Positions 28,812-40,632 of a stretch of DNA of 64,000 nucleotides are shown here, in pieces (position 1 is the first letter of the stretch; every line of letters starts with the position of its first letter). The position numbers and the translations under genes are program-made. Where the stretch lies: the NCBI RefSeq assembly GCF_003201475.1, contig NZ_QJJK01000001.1, positions 694,501 through 758,500 of the forward strand. The letters are read 5' to 3'. The DNA is from Chelatococcus asaccharovorans. Its GTDB lineage: Bacteria; Pseudomonadota; Alphaproteobacteria; Rhizobiales; Beijerinckiaceae. Below the pieces are notes generated by a model. It made no database searches. It was not told the origin of the DNA and saw only the letters and a program-made list of their open reading frames with translations.

Positions 28812-30055
28812 GAACGATAATCGCCGTTGATCTCGACATAGGCCTTGGTGAGGTCGCAGGTCCACACCGTCGCCGATCCGCTGCCGAGCCCGATATCCGC
28901 CGTGATGCGAATGTCCTCGCCGCGCATGTAGGCCGAGGTCTCGGCCTCGTCATAGGCCGCATCGCGCTCGCCGTCGACCGCCACGCGGATATCACCGAAC
29001 CAGATGGCGAGGCGATCGCGCTCGGCGGGCTCGCCCGCCTTGCCGACGGCCATGACGACACGGCCCCAGTTGGCGTCCTCGCCGGCGACGGCCGTCTTCA
29101 CGAGCGGCGAATTGGCGATGGACAAGGCGATGCGCTTGGCGGACGCGTCGTCCACGGCGCCTCGCACCAGAACCTCGACGAATTTCCGTGCACCCTCGCC
29201 ATCACGCACGACCTGATGGGCGAGGTCGAGCAACAGGGCGTCGAAAGCCACCTTGAAGGCAGCCAGGCGCGGATCGTCCGCTGCCTCGACAGGCTTGAGG
29301 CCGTGGGCGGCTGCAGCGCCTGTCGCAAAGGCGATGAGGGTGTCGGAGGTCGAGGTGTCGCTGTCAACGGTGATGGCGTTGAACGAGCCCTTGACGCCTC
29401 CGGACAAAAGCGTCTGCAGGGCGGGCGCCGCGATCGGCGCATCGGTCACGACATAGGACAGCATCGTCGCCATATCGGGGGCGATCATGCCCGCGCCCTT
29501 GGCGATGCCGTTGATCGTGACGGTGACACCATCGATGGCAGCGGTGCGGGTTGCGACCTTGGGGAAGGTATCCGTCGTCATGATGGCCCGCGCCGCGTCG
29601 AGCCAGGGCTCCGGCGACGCGCGGCGGGCGCAATCCGTCAGCACACCCTCGAACTTGGTGGCGTCGAGCGGCTCGCCGATCACGCCGGTCGAGGAGAGGA
29701 AGATCTCGCTCTCCGCGCAGCCCACCGCCGCGGCGGCGAGCTTTGCGGTGAGCGCGGTCGACTCCCGGCCCTTGCGGCCCGTGAAGGCATTGGCATTGCC
29801 GGAATTGACGACAAGCGCCCGCGCCTTTCCGCCGGCGAGCCGGTCGCGGCACCATTCAACCGGGGCCGAAGGGCATTTGGAACGCGTGAAGACGCCCGCC
29901 ACGCTCGTGCCTTCGTCGAAAATCGCGAGCAGCACATCCGTCCGCCCCTTGTAGCGGATGCCCGCGGCAGCGGTCGCGAAGCGCACGCCGGCGATGGGCG
30001 GCATGGCAGGGACGATCTTGGGGGCGAGAGGCGAGACGGGATGTTCTGTTGCCAT
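28808..30055 (-). CDS. argJ: Bifunctional glutamate N-acetyltransferase/N-acetylglutamate synthase ArgJ
   Basis: ArgJ transfers the acetyl group from N-acetylornithine to glutamate in the cyclic arginine pathway. The 415-residue precursor cuts itself before a Thr: the site here is [17 protein letters not shown] (about 190-206). Other conserved segments are [28 protein letters not shown], and [14 protein letters not shown] near the C-terminus. Length is normal. It overlaps mutT by 4 nt and follows the PpiC gene by 158 bp on the same strand. Confidence 0.97.
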   Translation of the reverse strand: MATEHPVSPLAPKIVPAMPPIAGVRFATAAAGIRYKGRTDVLLAIFDEGTSVAGVFTRSKCPSAPVEWCRDRLAGGKARALVVNSGNANAFTGRKGRESTALTAKLAAAAVGCAESEIFLSSTGVIGEPLDATKFEGVLTDCARRASPEPWLDAARAIMTTDTFPKVATRTAAIDGVTVTINGIAKGAGMIAPDMATMLSYVVTDAPIAAPALQTLLSGGVKGSFNAITVDSDTSTSDTLIAFATGAAAAHGLKPVEAADDPRLAAFKVAFDALLLDLAHQVVRDGEGARKFVEVLVRGAVDDASAKRIALSIANSPLVKTAVAGEDANWGRVVMAVGKAGEPAERDRLAIWFGDIRVAVDGERDAAYDEAETSAYMRGEDIRITADIGLGSGSATVWTCDLTKAYVEINGDYRS

Positions 30056-30213
30056 GACGAGGGCCGATCAATGGGGGAGAGATCCCGGTGCAGGCCAAGA
30101 CCTGCCCGGGCGGCTGGTTCGGGCCCCGGCTCACAGAGAAGCCGGGGCTCCAGGATCATCAGGCGATCACGGCGCCCTGTTCATCGGCGCCCGATCTTTC
30201 AGGGCCCGATTAT

Positions 30214-31155
30214 TCAGGGCTTTTTGGGCGCGGCGGGCGTTGCCGGCGCAGTCGGCGTCGGAACAGGCGCGGCCGGCGGCTCGTCGAGGCGCTCGATCTT
30301 CGCATCCTTGCGCAGGCCGACGATGATGTCCTGCTGCGCCTTCTGCGCAAGGTAGTTGTCGACCTGCTCCTTGACCTCGTCGAAGGTCGGGATCGGCTTC
30401 TCGCGCTTCTCCTCGACCTTGATGATATGCCAGCCGAACTGGCTCTTCACCGGCGCCGAGACCTGGCCGGGCTGGAGCTTGAACGCGGCTTCGGCGAATT
30501 CGGGGACCATGCGGTCCTTGGTGAAGAAGCCGAGATCCCCGCCTTCCTTGGCGGAGCCCGGGTCCTTCGACACCTCGGCGGCAACCTTCACGAAGTCCTC
30601 GCCGGCCTTGAGACGCGCCTCGATCTTCTTCGCGTCGGCCTCGTTCTCCACGAGAATGTGGCGGGCGCGCACCTCTTCCTCGGGCTTCATGCCCTTGACC
30701 GTCTCCTCATAGAGCGCCTTGGCCGCCTCGGGCGTCGCCGCCTTCTTCACCTCGGCCGCCAGATAGTCGTCGAGCAGCACCTTGTCGCGATAATAGGCCA
30801 GGCGGCGCGCGAAATCCGGGTTATCGGCGACCTTTGCCTTTTCGGCTGCCTGCGCCAGAATCTTCATGTCGATGAGGTAATTCAGGAGATAGGTCCGGCG
30901 CTGCGCTTCCGGCATTGCCGGCAGCCGGTCGCCGAGATCCTCAGCGGCGACGTCGAGATCCCGCTGGGTGATCGCAACACCGTTGACGGTGGCGAGCGGC
31001 TTGTCCGGGTTGCCGGCGGAGGCGGCCGGCGCGGTGGGCTGGGCCGCTGCCGGAGCCGCGGCTCCCTGGGCCGACGCAGGAACGGATAGCCCCACCATGG
31101 GCAGGCCCATCAAGGCGGTGGCGGCTGTGGACAGAAAGAAGCGACGAAGGTTCAT
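30214..31155 (-). CDS. Periplasmic PpiC-type peptidyl-prolyl cis-trans isomerase
   Basis: The 313-residue product is an exported foldase of the parvulin family. A signal peptide (MNLRRFFLSTAATALMGL, cut after SAQ near 30) is followed by an Ala/Pro-rich linker, a SurA-like helical N-domain (about 50-160) and a PpiC rotamase domain with EVRARHILVENEADAKKIEARLKAG, GGDLGFFTKDRMVPEFAEAAF and PVKSQFGWHIIKVEE (about 160-260). The C-terminus is a Pro-rich tail. It lies close to argJ on the same strand and is divergent from secA. Confidence 0.92.
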   Translation of the reverse strand: MNLRRFFLSTAATALMGLPMVGLSVPASAQGAAAPAAAQPTAPAASAGNPDKPLATVNGVAITQRDLDVAAEDLGDRLPAMPEAQRRTYLLNYLIDMKILAQAAEKAKVADNPDFARRLAYYRDKVLLDDYLAAEVKKAATPEAAKALYEETVKGMKPEEEVRARHILVENEADAKKIEARLKAGEDFVKVAAEVSKDPGSAKEGGDLGFFTKDRMVPEFAEAAFKLQPGQVSAPVKSQFGWHIIKVEEKREKPIPTFDEVKEQVDNYLAQKAQQDIIVGLRKDAKIERLDEPPAAPVPTPTAPATPAAPKKP

Positions 31156-31618
31156 GGGTGCTTCCGCGAGGTGGCCAGGGGCCGGTGGACGACTGCGACC
31201 GATGGCGCGGCGCTAGTCATATAAGCATGTTCGGCCTGCATGAGTGGCCGAAGCCACGTGGGTTGGCAAGACCTTTAGTTGACAGGAGCCTCATCGGCCA
31301 ACGCCTGCCCGGTGGCGTTCCGCGCCGGGATCGCGGTTTTCCTGCAGCAGATTGCCCCCATATTTGGGGGCACAAGGTCCGTTCTCCGGTAACCGGGTTG
31401 ACAGATCCGTATGATACACCCATTTCGCCGAACAGCACGGGGCTTCGCCACGTCGGCGCGCGATGTGGGCGACATCAAGGTCGGCGCTAGAAAGTCGACC
31501 GCTCGGGCCGCATGTCCCCGCTGTTGTGCTGGACCCGGCGCCCCTTGGGGGTTAATCGTGTGACCGACGGTGCGGGGTGCCTTCCCGGACCGGTATTGAT
31601 CGTCCGGAAAGAATCTCG
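31156..31618. other. 463-bp intergenic region between ppiC-type gene and secA, with a hairpin
   Basis: This gap should carry promoters for both divergent genes. TGCCCCCA (31353-31360) and TGGGGGCA (31365-31372) form a perfect 8-bp stem with a TATT loop about 250 bp upstream of secA. A TTGACA at 31279-31284 and another at 31395-31400 have no convincing partner box at normal spacing. No protein-like small ORF is evident on either strand. Confidence 0.5.
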
Positions 31619-34396
<2,778 letters not shown>

Positions 34397-34641
34397 GCGG
34401 TTGCCCCGCTCAGGAGCAATAGAAGCTCCTCATCGACGCGCGGCCGTCATTCCGGGGCCTCGTATCGGCGAGGAGCCCGGCCCCCTTGAACGCGGCGGCT
34501 TACAAGAAGGCGTCGAACCGGGGGTACACTTGATTTTCTGTCGCGTTCATAGATTTCGGGCGCAAGCCTGCGACTTGCCCCGGAACACCGAGGTGGTTCG
34601 CTACTCTATGGACACGGCATCCCGCCCGCGCCGAACAGGCC

Positions 34642-35382
34642 TCACTGCATGATGCGCAGGGTGGCCGCGCCGATCTTCGTCAGATTGCGCATGCGCGTGT
34701 CATAGGCGGCCCAGTTCACGCGGCTTCTGCGACCACGGACCGACTTGCCGCGCGCGACGGCCCCTATCGTGCCGACGACGGGGTCGCCAAAAGTCGGTGT
34801 CGGCACCGACCCCGATACCGGATATCCCTGGGCGGTGAGGATTGCACGGACGCGCTGGCAATAGTGGACGGAGCGATAGGAGAAGCGTGTCTCGCCATGG
34901 CCGGCGCGATATTTCATGACCGTCGTGCAGATATCACCGCCGGCGAGCCGCCAGGCGCCGGTGAGATAGGTGACGCCATAGCGAATGTTGGTGGCTGGCT
35001 CCGCAAGCTCCGCCAGCGAGCCGCTGAAGCCGAGCATCCGCGCCGTCGAAGGCAGCACCTGCATCAGCCCGACTTCACCGTAACTGCCGGATGCTGAAAT
35101 GTTATAGGCGCTCTCCACCTCCGCGACCGCATCGGCGATCTGCGGCGGCAAGCCTGCTTTCAGGGCCTGCTCACGGACGAGAGCGCGCAGCCGCACCTTG
35201 TCGCGGTTCGGCGAGGGCGTGGAGGCCTCCGCCGGTAGGGCGGGCTTGGGGATGGGCTCAGACGCGGATGCCGGCTCGGCGGGCCGCGGCGGTGGGCCGC
35301 TTTCGGGAGCGGCCAAGGCTCCGTCCATCGCAAAAGCGGCGACGATCAGGGCTGCAGCGGCGACGCCAAACTTGACCACCAT
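34642..35382 (-). CDS. Lytic murein transglycosylase, SLT type
   Basis: The 246-residue product is an exported goose-lysozyme/SLT-fold enzyme that cuts peptidoglycan with formation of 1,6-anhydromuramic ends. Signal peptide MVVKFGVAAAALIVAAFAMDGALA, a Pro/Ala linker, then the catalytic domain with AVAEVESAYNISASGSYGEVGLMQVLPSTARMLG (catalytic Glu in EVES, about residue 85), NIRYGVTYL and VMKYRAGHG. The C-terminus is an unassigned basic region. The ATG at 35382 gives a compact signal peptide. It is convergent with secA. Confidence 0.9.
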   Translation of the reverse strand: MVVKFGVAAAALIVAAFAMDGALAAPESGPPPRPAEPASASEPIPKPALPAEASTPSPNRDKVRLRALVREQALKAGLPPQIADAVAEVESAYNISASGSYGEVGLMQVLPSTARMLGFSGSLAELAEPATNIRYGVTYLTGAWRLAGGDICTTVMKYRAGHGETRFSYRSVHYCQRVRAILTAQGYPVSGSVPTPTFGDPVVGTIGAVARGKSVRGRRSRVNWAAYDTRMRNLTKIGAATLRIMQ

Positions 35383-35679
35383 GACTGTTCCTCTTGCCGG
35401 AACCACCGGCCGGGAGCGATACGGCGCAGTCTATCATGCGCCATAAGAACCTATCGTAGTATGGCCGCCAAATATAAATTCATTGGAAACAGAGCCCGCA
35501 TGCCCGCTGCCGCAGGCCGACATCGCAGGCATCCGCGCCCCTCCCCCCTTCTTCTGACGGCAGAGCCGCTCCGGGGGAACAGCCAAAACCAGCCGCCCTT
35601 GCGTAGCACCAACGGACAAGGCCGCCGTCTATCGACAGCGGCCCTTCGCAATTCGGCATCCCCGGCATTCCTGCCAGGT

Positions 35680-37098
35680 TCAGAACAGGGAAAGCGGCCA
35701 CACGCTGCGTGAAGACGCCTCGGTCGCATTCCTGGCGGGCAATTCGGCGCGCTTGTCCGTCGATGCCGGCTTGTTGGAAGACTGCTGCCGTGGCGGGGGC
35801 AGGGGCGCAGCAGCGGGCACCGTCTGCTGGATGGCTTCCGCCGCCGGTGCCGCAGGCTTCGGCGCGGCGTCCGTCCAGGACATCACGCGCTGGAAGAACG
35901 ACTTCTTCGGGGTGGCGCCGTCGCCCGCGCCAATGGAGGCGAGAACCGGCGCCGGCGTCGCCGGCTCGTCACGCGGCGCGGTAGACGTCGACACGACCTC
36001 GGTCGCAACCGGCTTGGCAGGTGCTGCCGAAGCCACGGCCACCACGGGCTGAGCGGCCTTCGGAGCGCTGTCCTCGAGCACGATCTCCTCGGGCCCATTC
36101 AAGAGCGCTTCCGGGCGGCTGACGTTATCGAGCGGCTTGGCGCTGCTGCGCGCAGCGAACATCATGACCCCGCCGTCCGAACCGCCGAAGCCGCTGGACG
36201 CCGTGCTGAAGGACTTGTGCTGCCCGCCGTCCTGATAGACGAGACGAACGGCCGCAGTACCCGCTCGCACCAGTTCGGCGACCTTGGCATCATCCTGCTG
36301 CTGCTTGGCCTTGACGGCGGAGGCAACGGCCTCGTCTTCACGCAGGGTGGGGCAAGCCGCGACGGGATCGAGCCTGATGCCGCTCGCCGAAACAGCGTTG
36401 AAGACATACTGGCGACCGCAGACACCGACCTTCGGCTCCTCGCGCGTCACTTCGAAATTGTCGGAACCGCGCTTCAACATCTGCCAGAAGGCGATGTTGG
36501 GATCCTTGCGGTGCTTCGCCATGTTCTCCGGAGTCATCCGGAAGGGATAGGCCTGGAACTGGAAGGAGCGCTGACCGCCCGCGAAGGCCTCGCGTCCGAG
36601 CGCGTAGATCTCGGCGATCTGCTCATCGGTCATGGAGTAGCAGCCGCGCGACGAGCAGGCGCCGTGCACCATCAGATACGAGCCGGAGCGACCGTTGGCG
36701 CGGTCATAGGCATTGGGGAAGCCCGTGTCGAACGACAGGAAGTAGTTCGAGTTCGGGTTCATCTGTGCAGGCGTGATGTTGTAGAAGCCTTCCGGCGCCT
36801 GGCGATCCCCCTCCCGCACCTTCGGGCCGAGCTGGCCCGACCAGCGGCAGATGGGGTAGGTCTTCAGAAGCGCATAGCGACCAGAGGTATCCTTCTTCCA
36901 CACCTCAAGTTCCGCCTCCTTCTTGTAGGCGCGGATCAGAATGGGAGAGGATTTGGTCATGCCCTTTTCGGACATGAGCGCCAGGGTGGCGGCAGGCAGC
37001 GGAGCGTTGGCACGGGCGCTGCGGCTATAGCCGTTGCCGTCCTGGCAAGAGGCGAGGCCTAATCCCACGACGGCGATCAATGCGACGCGCTTGAACAT
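35680..37098 (-). CDS. YafK-like L,D-transpeptidase lipoprotein
   Basis: L,D-transpeptidases of this group make or cut cross-links in peptidoglycan. The 472-residue product has a lipoprotein signal MFKRVALIAVVGLGLASC (lipobox LASC) and a catalytic domain with PEGFYNITPAQMNPNS, the YkuD-type active site MVHGACSSRGCYSMTD (Cys in SRGC) and FQAYPFRM. The C-terminal 200 residues are a low-complexity Ala/Pro-rich tail of unknown role. A start at 37113 (five codons earlier) or 37146 is also possible. Confidence 0.88.
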   Translation of the reverse strand: MFKRVALIAVVGLGLASCQDGNGYSRSARANAPLPAATLALMSEKGMTKSSPILIRAYKKEAELEVWKKDTSGRYALLKTYPICRWSGQLGPKVREGDRQAPEGFYNITPAQMNPNSNYFLSFDTGFPNAYDRANGRSGSYLMVHGACSSRGCYSMTDEQIAEIYALGREAFAGGQRSFQFQAYPFRMTPENMAKHRKDPNIAFWQMLKRGSDNFEVTREEPKVGVCGRQYVFNAVSASGIRLDPVAACPTLREDEAVASAVKAKQQQDDAKVAELVRAGTAAVRLVYQDGGQHKSFSTASSGFGGSDGGVMMFAARSSAKPLDNVSRPEALLNGPEEIVLEDSAPKAAQPVVAVASAAPAKPVATEVVSTSTAPRDEPATPAPVLASIGAGDGATPKKSFFQRVMSWTDAAPKPAAPAAEAIQQTVPAAAPLPPPRQQSSNKPASTDKRAELPARNATEASSRSVWPLSLF

Positions 37099-37277
37099 CA
37101 GCCATCCAATCATTCGGCCGGTCGACAACGGTCGCCGGTTATCCATGTCTTACGCCGTGAGGCGTTACCCTAATCTTACCAAATTGAGGCAAACCGGGGG
37201 CACTTCACAGGGTGATACGCGAACGAACGGGCGACTCGGCTCCATCTTCTGGCCATCTTGACGGATTCAGACGGGTT

Positions 37278-38231
37278 TCACAACCGCCTGCCGATCGCCA
37301 GGAACTTGTCAGCCCTTCGATTGCGGATATCGTCGGGCGGCAGGCCGGCGAGGTCCTGGAAACCGGCCGCGATGGCATCGCCGGTCGCCGCGATGGCCTG
37401 GGCCGCATCACGATGTGCGCCGCCCGACGGCTCGGCGATGATCGCATCGATCACACCAAACTTCAGCAGATCCTGCGCCGTGATCTTCATGCCGGTGGCC
37501 GCATCCTGGGCGCGCGAGGAATCCCGCCAGAGGATGGAAGCCGCGCCTTCCGGCGAGATCACCGAATAGATCGAGTGCTCCAGCATCAGCACCTTGTTGG
37601 TGGTGGCGAGCGCAATGGCGCCGCCTGAGCCCCCCTCACCGATGATGACGGAAACGCTTGGGCAAGGCAGCGCGAGGCAGGCCTCGGTGGAGCGCGCAAT
37701 GGCCTCGGCCTGGCCGCGCTCCTCGGCGTTGATGCCGGGATAAGCGCCTGCCGTATCGACGAAGGTAATAACCGGCAGCGAGAACCGCCCGGCAAGCTCC
37801 ATGAGGCGCACGGCCTTGCGATAGCCTTCAGGCTTCGCCATACCGAAATTGTGGCGGATGCGCTCCTCGGTGTTGGAGCCCTTCTCCTGGCCGATCACGC
37901 AGACGCTTTCGCCCCGGAAGCGGCCGAAACCACCGACGATCGCCTCGTCCTCGCCGAATTTGCGATCTCCCGCGAGGGGGGTGAAATCGTCGATCAGCGC
38001 CGCGCAGTAGTCGATGAAATGCGGCCGCTGCGGATGACGCGCCACAAGCGCTTTCTGCCACGGCGTCAGCGCTGCATAGAGCTCGTCCAACGCCCGTGCC
38101 GCCTTGGCCTCGAGCCGGCCGATCTCCTCGCCAATGGCGACGGCGTCACCGGACTGGGCGAGCGCTCGCAGCTCCTCGACCTTGGCTTCGAGTTCAGCAA
38201 CGGGTTTTTCAAAATCGAGATAGCTGCGCAT
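37278..38231 (-). CDS. accA: Acetyl-CoA carboxylase carboxyltransferase subunit alpha
   Basis: AccA with AccD moves the carboxyl group from biotin to acetyl-CoA, giving malonyl-CoA for fatty-acid synthesis. The 317-residue product has the family start (YLDFEKPVAELEAKVEELR), TPWQKALVARHPQRPHFIDY, the carboxyltransferase core (KPEGYRKAVRLMELA, VDTAGAYPGINAEERGQAEAIA, GEGGSGGAIALA) and SPEGAASILWRDSS. Length is normal. The ATG at 38231 fits the conserved N-terminus. A 17-bp tandem repeat lies in the upstream gap. Confidence 0.98.
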   Translation of the reverse strand: MRSYLDFEKPVAELEAKVEELRALAQSGDAVAIGEEIGRLEAKAARALDELYAALTPWQKALVARHPQRPHFIDYCAALIDDFTPLAGDRKFGEDEAIVGGFGRFRGESVCVIGQEKGSNTEERIRHNFGMAKPEGYRKAVRLMELAGRFSLPVITFVDTAGAYPGINAEERGQAEAIARSTEACLALPCPSVSVIIGEGGSGGAIALATTNKVLMLEHSIYSVISPEGAASILWRDSSRAQDAATGMKITAQDLLKFGVIDAIIAEPSGGAHRDAAQAIAATGDAIAAGFQDLAGLPPDDIRNRRADKFLAIGRRL

Positions 38232-38338
38232 CAACTCACAATGGGGGTCAGCAAAGCCCTTCGCATTTCAAGGCCGAAGGGCCGACAAGAGCCTCCGTCA
38301 GGGCGGCCGGCGAAGGCCGGACCTTGGCGTTACGAGGG

Positions 38339-38423
38339 CGCCAAGTCAATATCTGGCCAAGTCAATATCCTGGCCAGTCCAATATGCCGGCCAGGTCGAT
38401 ATGCCGGCCAAGCCAATATCCGG
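38339..38423. repeat. 17-bp tandem repeat, five units, upstream of accA
   Basis: Five head-to-tail units start near 38339, 38355, 38372, 38389 and 38406, with consensus close to GGCCARGTCAATATSCC. Units differ at two to four positions. The array lies about 110 bp upstream of accA, in a 237-bp gap that follows a same-strand methyltransferase gene. There is no protein frame of note in the gap. It may be an array of binding sites or a simple minisatellite; nothing here decides. Confidence 0.85.
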
Positions 38424-38468
38424 TGTGCCTCGTCGCATCCGTGCGCCACCGCACGACCCGCCCGGCGC

Positions 38469-39248
38469 TCATGTCGGAATGTTCGGCGATTCATCAGCCG
38501 TCGGGATACGGCCCGTGGGCACCGGCGGCCCTGGTGTCGGCAGGAGCACCGGGCTCAGGCTGCGCGCGCGGCGGACCTTGCGGACCGTGACGGGACGGTG
38601 CAATTGCTTGGTGGCTTCCATGACATAGACGCCTGCAAAGGGAAGCGAGAGCCGGGCGCCCGCCCGCTCCCAGGCAACAGCGGCACGCAGGAACAGCCGG
38701 CCGCGCAAGGGCGGCACGTAGAGAGCCTCCCCCCAGTTCTCCGGCGAGAAGAGCGTGCGCCGCAGCAGCGTCGTGAGCTGGGAGCGGCTGTAGGGCAGCC
38801 CCTGCCCGAAGGGCGTGGTGTCCATCCGGGCCCAGAGACCGCGCCTGTTGGGCACGACGACGATCATGCGCCCGCCGGGGGTGAGGATCCGCCACACCTC
38901 GGACAGCAGTTCCTCCGGCGCGTCGCTCGTCTCCAGCGCGTGCACGATGATGACCCGGTCGATCGACGCATCGAGCAGCGGCTGCATGGTGGGTTCCACC
39001 AGCGCGGACGAGGAAATGCCGTTCGGTGGCCAGTTCACGACGCCCTGCATCGCCGGCATGAAGGCCAGCGTCCGTTCCATGCGCGGGCGGAACGGTGCGA
39101 GATAGGGCGTTGCGTAGCCGATACCGAGGAGGCGCTGGCGCGGCATGTCGCCCCACAGGCTATCGATCGCGCGCCCGACCAGCCGCCGCGCGACGACGCC
39201 GAGCGGCGTTGCGTAGAAGCTCTTGAGATCGACGACATCGACAGGCAT
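38469..39248 (-). CDS. Class I SAM-dependent methyltransferase domain protein
   Basis: The 259-residue product has a methyltransferase fold (about 35-150): RLLGIGYATPYLAPFR stands for motif I and VIIVHALETSDAPEELLSEVWRILTPGGRMIVVVPNRRGLWAR contains the methyltransferase 11-type post-motif region. The C-terminal part with basic and Pro-rich stretches is unassigned. It is divergent from gloB, an arrangement common in Rhizobiales. The substrate is unknown; motif I lacks a canonical acidic-GxGxG run, so activity should not be assumed. Confidence 0.85.
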   Translation of the reverse strand: MPVDVVDLKSFYATPLGVVARRLVGRAIDSLWGDMPRQRLLGIGYATPYLAPFRPRMERTLAFMPAMQGVVNWPPNGISSSALVEPTMQPLLDASIDRVIIVHALETSDAPEELLSEVWRILTPGGRMIVVVPNRRGLWARMDTTPFGQGLPYSRSQLTTLLRRTLFSPENWGEALYVPPLRGRLFLRAAVAWERAGARLSLPFAGVYVMEATKQLHRPVTVRKVRRARSLSPVLLPTPGPPVPTGRIPTADESPNIPT

Positions 39249-39421
39249 GGCCTCTCCGCGCTATCCACCATGCTATCAATGGGGGCGACGGCCGCCCCAT
39301 GCAAGCGGTGCGCGTTCCGGCCTTGCCCGGTACCAAGCCCGACACCATTCTCCGGCCAGGCCGCGCAGCGCCACCGCGCGGTTGGTCCCCTCCCCTGCTT
39401 TTGACCAAAGTGAGGTCACCG

Positions 39422-40189
39422 ATGCCCGCCCAGATCGAGGTTTTCCCCTGCCGCAGCGACAATATCGGTGTGCTTATCCACGATCCCGCAACCGGCGCGA
39501 CCGCCGCCATCGATGCGCCGGAGGCAGACCCCATCCTCGAAGTCCTCGCCGCCCGGAACTGGTCGCTGACCGACATCCTGGTCACCCACAAGCATGCCGA
39601 CCATGTCGAGGGGATCCTGCCGCTCAAGGATCGCTACGACATCCGGGTGGTCGGGCCGGGCGCCGAGGCCGATGCGATTCCCGGCATCGATGTCACCGTG
39701 CACGACGGTGACGTGGTGAAGGTCGGCCAGCTCGCCGCGAAGGTCATCGCCACGCCAGGGCACACGGCCGGCCATATCGCCTACTGGTTCGAAAGGGAGG
39801 AAGCCCTGTTCGCGGGCGATACCCTGTTCGCGCTGGGATGCGGACGCATTTTCGAGAACACGCCGGAGGAGATGTGGCAGTCGCTGCAGAAGCTCGCGGC
39901 CCTGCCGGACGCGACGCGCCTCTATTGCGGCCACGAGTATACGCAGTCCAACGCCCGCTTCGCGCTCGCCGTCACGCCCGACGATCCAGCCTTGCGGGAG
40001 CGTGCCGCGGCCATCGACGCGACCCGCGCCGCCGGCAAGCTCACCATTCCCTCGACGCTCGGCGAAGAAAAGGCCACGAACCCGTTCCTGCGCGCGGGCG
40101 AACCTGCCCTCGCAAAGGCCGTCAGCCTTGAAAACGGGCGTGCAGCCGATGTCTTTGCCGCGCTGCGGCGCTGGAAGGACAAGTTCTGA
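39422..40189 (+). CDS. gloB: Hydroxyacylglutathione hydrolase (glyoxalase II)
   Basis: GloB hydrolyses S-D-lactoylglutathione to lactate and glutathione in methylglyoxal detoxification. The 255-residue product is a metallo-beta-lactamase-fold enzyme with the metal motif THKHADHVEG (HxHxDH), ATPGHTAGHIAYWF, FAGDTLFALGCGRIFE and YCGHEYTQSNARFA, and the glyoxalase II C-terminal LGEEKATNPFLRA. The ATG at 39422 gives the usual start. The stop overlaps the ATG of the next gene by one base (TGATG). Confidence 0.96.
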   Translation: MPAQIEVFPCRSDNIGVLIHDPATGATAAIDAPEADPILEVLAARNWSLTDILVTHKHADHVEGILPLKDRYDIRVVGPGAEADAIPGIDVTVHDGDVVKVGQLAAKVIATPGHTAGHIAYWFEREEALFAGDTLFALGCGRIFENTPEEMWQSLQKLAALPDATRLYCGHEYTQSNARFALAVTPDDPALRERAAAIDATRAAGKLTIPSTLGEEKATNPFLRAGEPALAKAVSLENGRAADVFAALRRWKDKF

Positions 40190-40632
40190 TGGCCGATCAG
40201 CCGCAAACCCTCGGTGCCGCGGAGGTGATGGCGCTGCTCGCGCTGGAGCCCCACCCCGAAGGCGGCGCCTTTCGCGAGACCTTCCGGGACGCCGGCGCCG
40301 ATGCCCGCGGACATTCGACGGCGATCTACTACCTGCTGCGCGCCGGCGAGCGTTCGCACTGGCACCGCGTCGATGCAGCCGAGGTCTGGCACTGGTACGC
40401 GGGCGCCCCGCTCCTGCTCGAGCTCAGCGACGACGGCATCGCCGTCAACCAGCACGTGCTGGGGCCGGACCTCGCCGCCGGCGCCAGGCCGCAGTTCGTG
40501 GTGCCGGCGGCGTCCTGGCAGGCGGCCGCCAGCCTCGGCGACTGGACGCTGGTCGGCTGTACGGTGGCGCCCGGCTTCAGCTTTGCGGGCTTCGAGATGG
40601 CCGCCCCCGGCTGGTCGCCAGGGAGGCGATGA
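40189..40632 (+). CDS. Cupin DUF985 family protein
   Basis: The 147-residue product is a small cupin: EPHPEGGAFRETFR near residues 20-33, STAIYYLLRAGERSHWHRVDAAEVWHWYAGAPL, and GCTVAPGFSFAGFEMA. These match DUF985 (epimerase-like cupin) proteins, function unknown. It is translationally coupled to gloB through TGATG. Its last 56 bp overlap the 3' end of the convergent transporter gene. Confidence 0.92.
   Translation: MADQPQTLGAAEVMALLALEPHPEGGAFRETFRDAGADARGHSTAIYYLLRAGERSHWHRVDAAEVWHWYAGAPLLLELSDDGIAVNQHVLGPDLAAGARPQFVVPAASWQAAASLGDWTLVGCTVAPGFSFAGFEMAAPGWSPGRR

Noticed and set aside
31217-31438. Small leader peptide upstream of secA
   Set aside because: It is on the opposite strand, has no membrane segment or arrest-like sequence, and no ribosome site.
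38339-38423. CRISPR array
   Set aside because: The 17-bp units are contiguous with no unique spacers and no cas genes are nearby.
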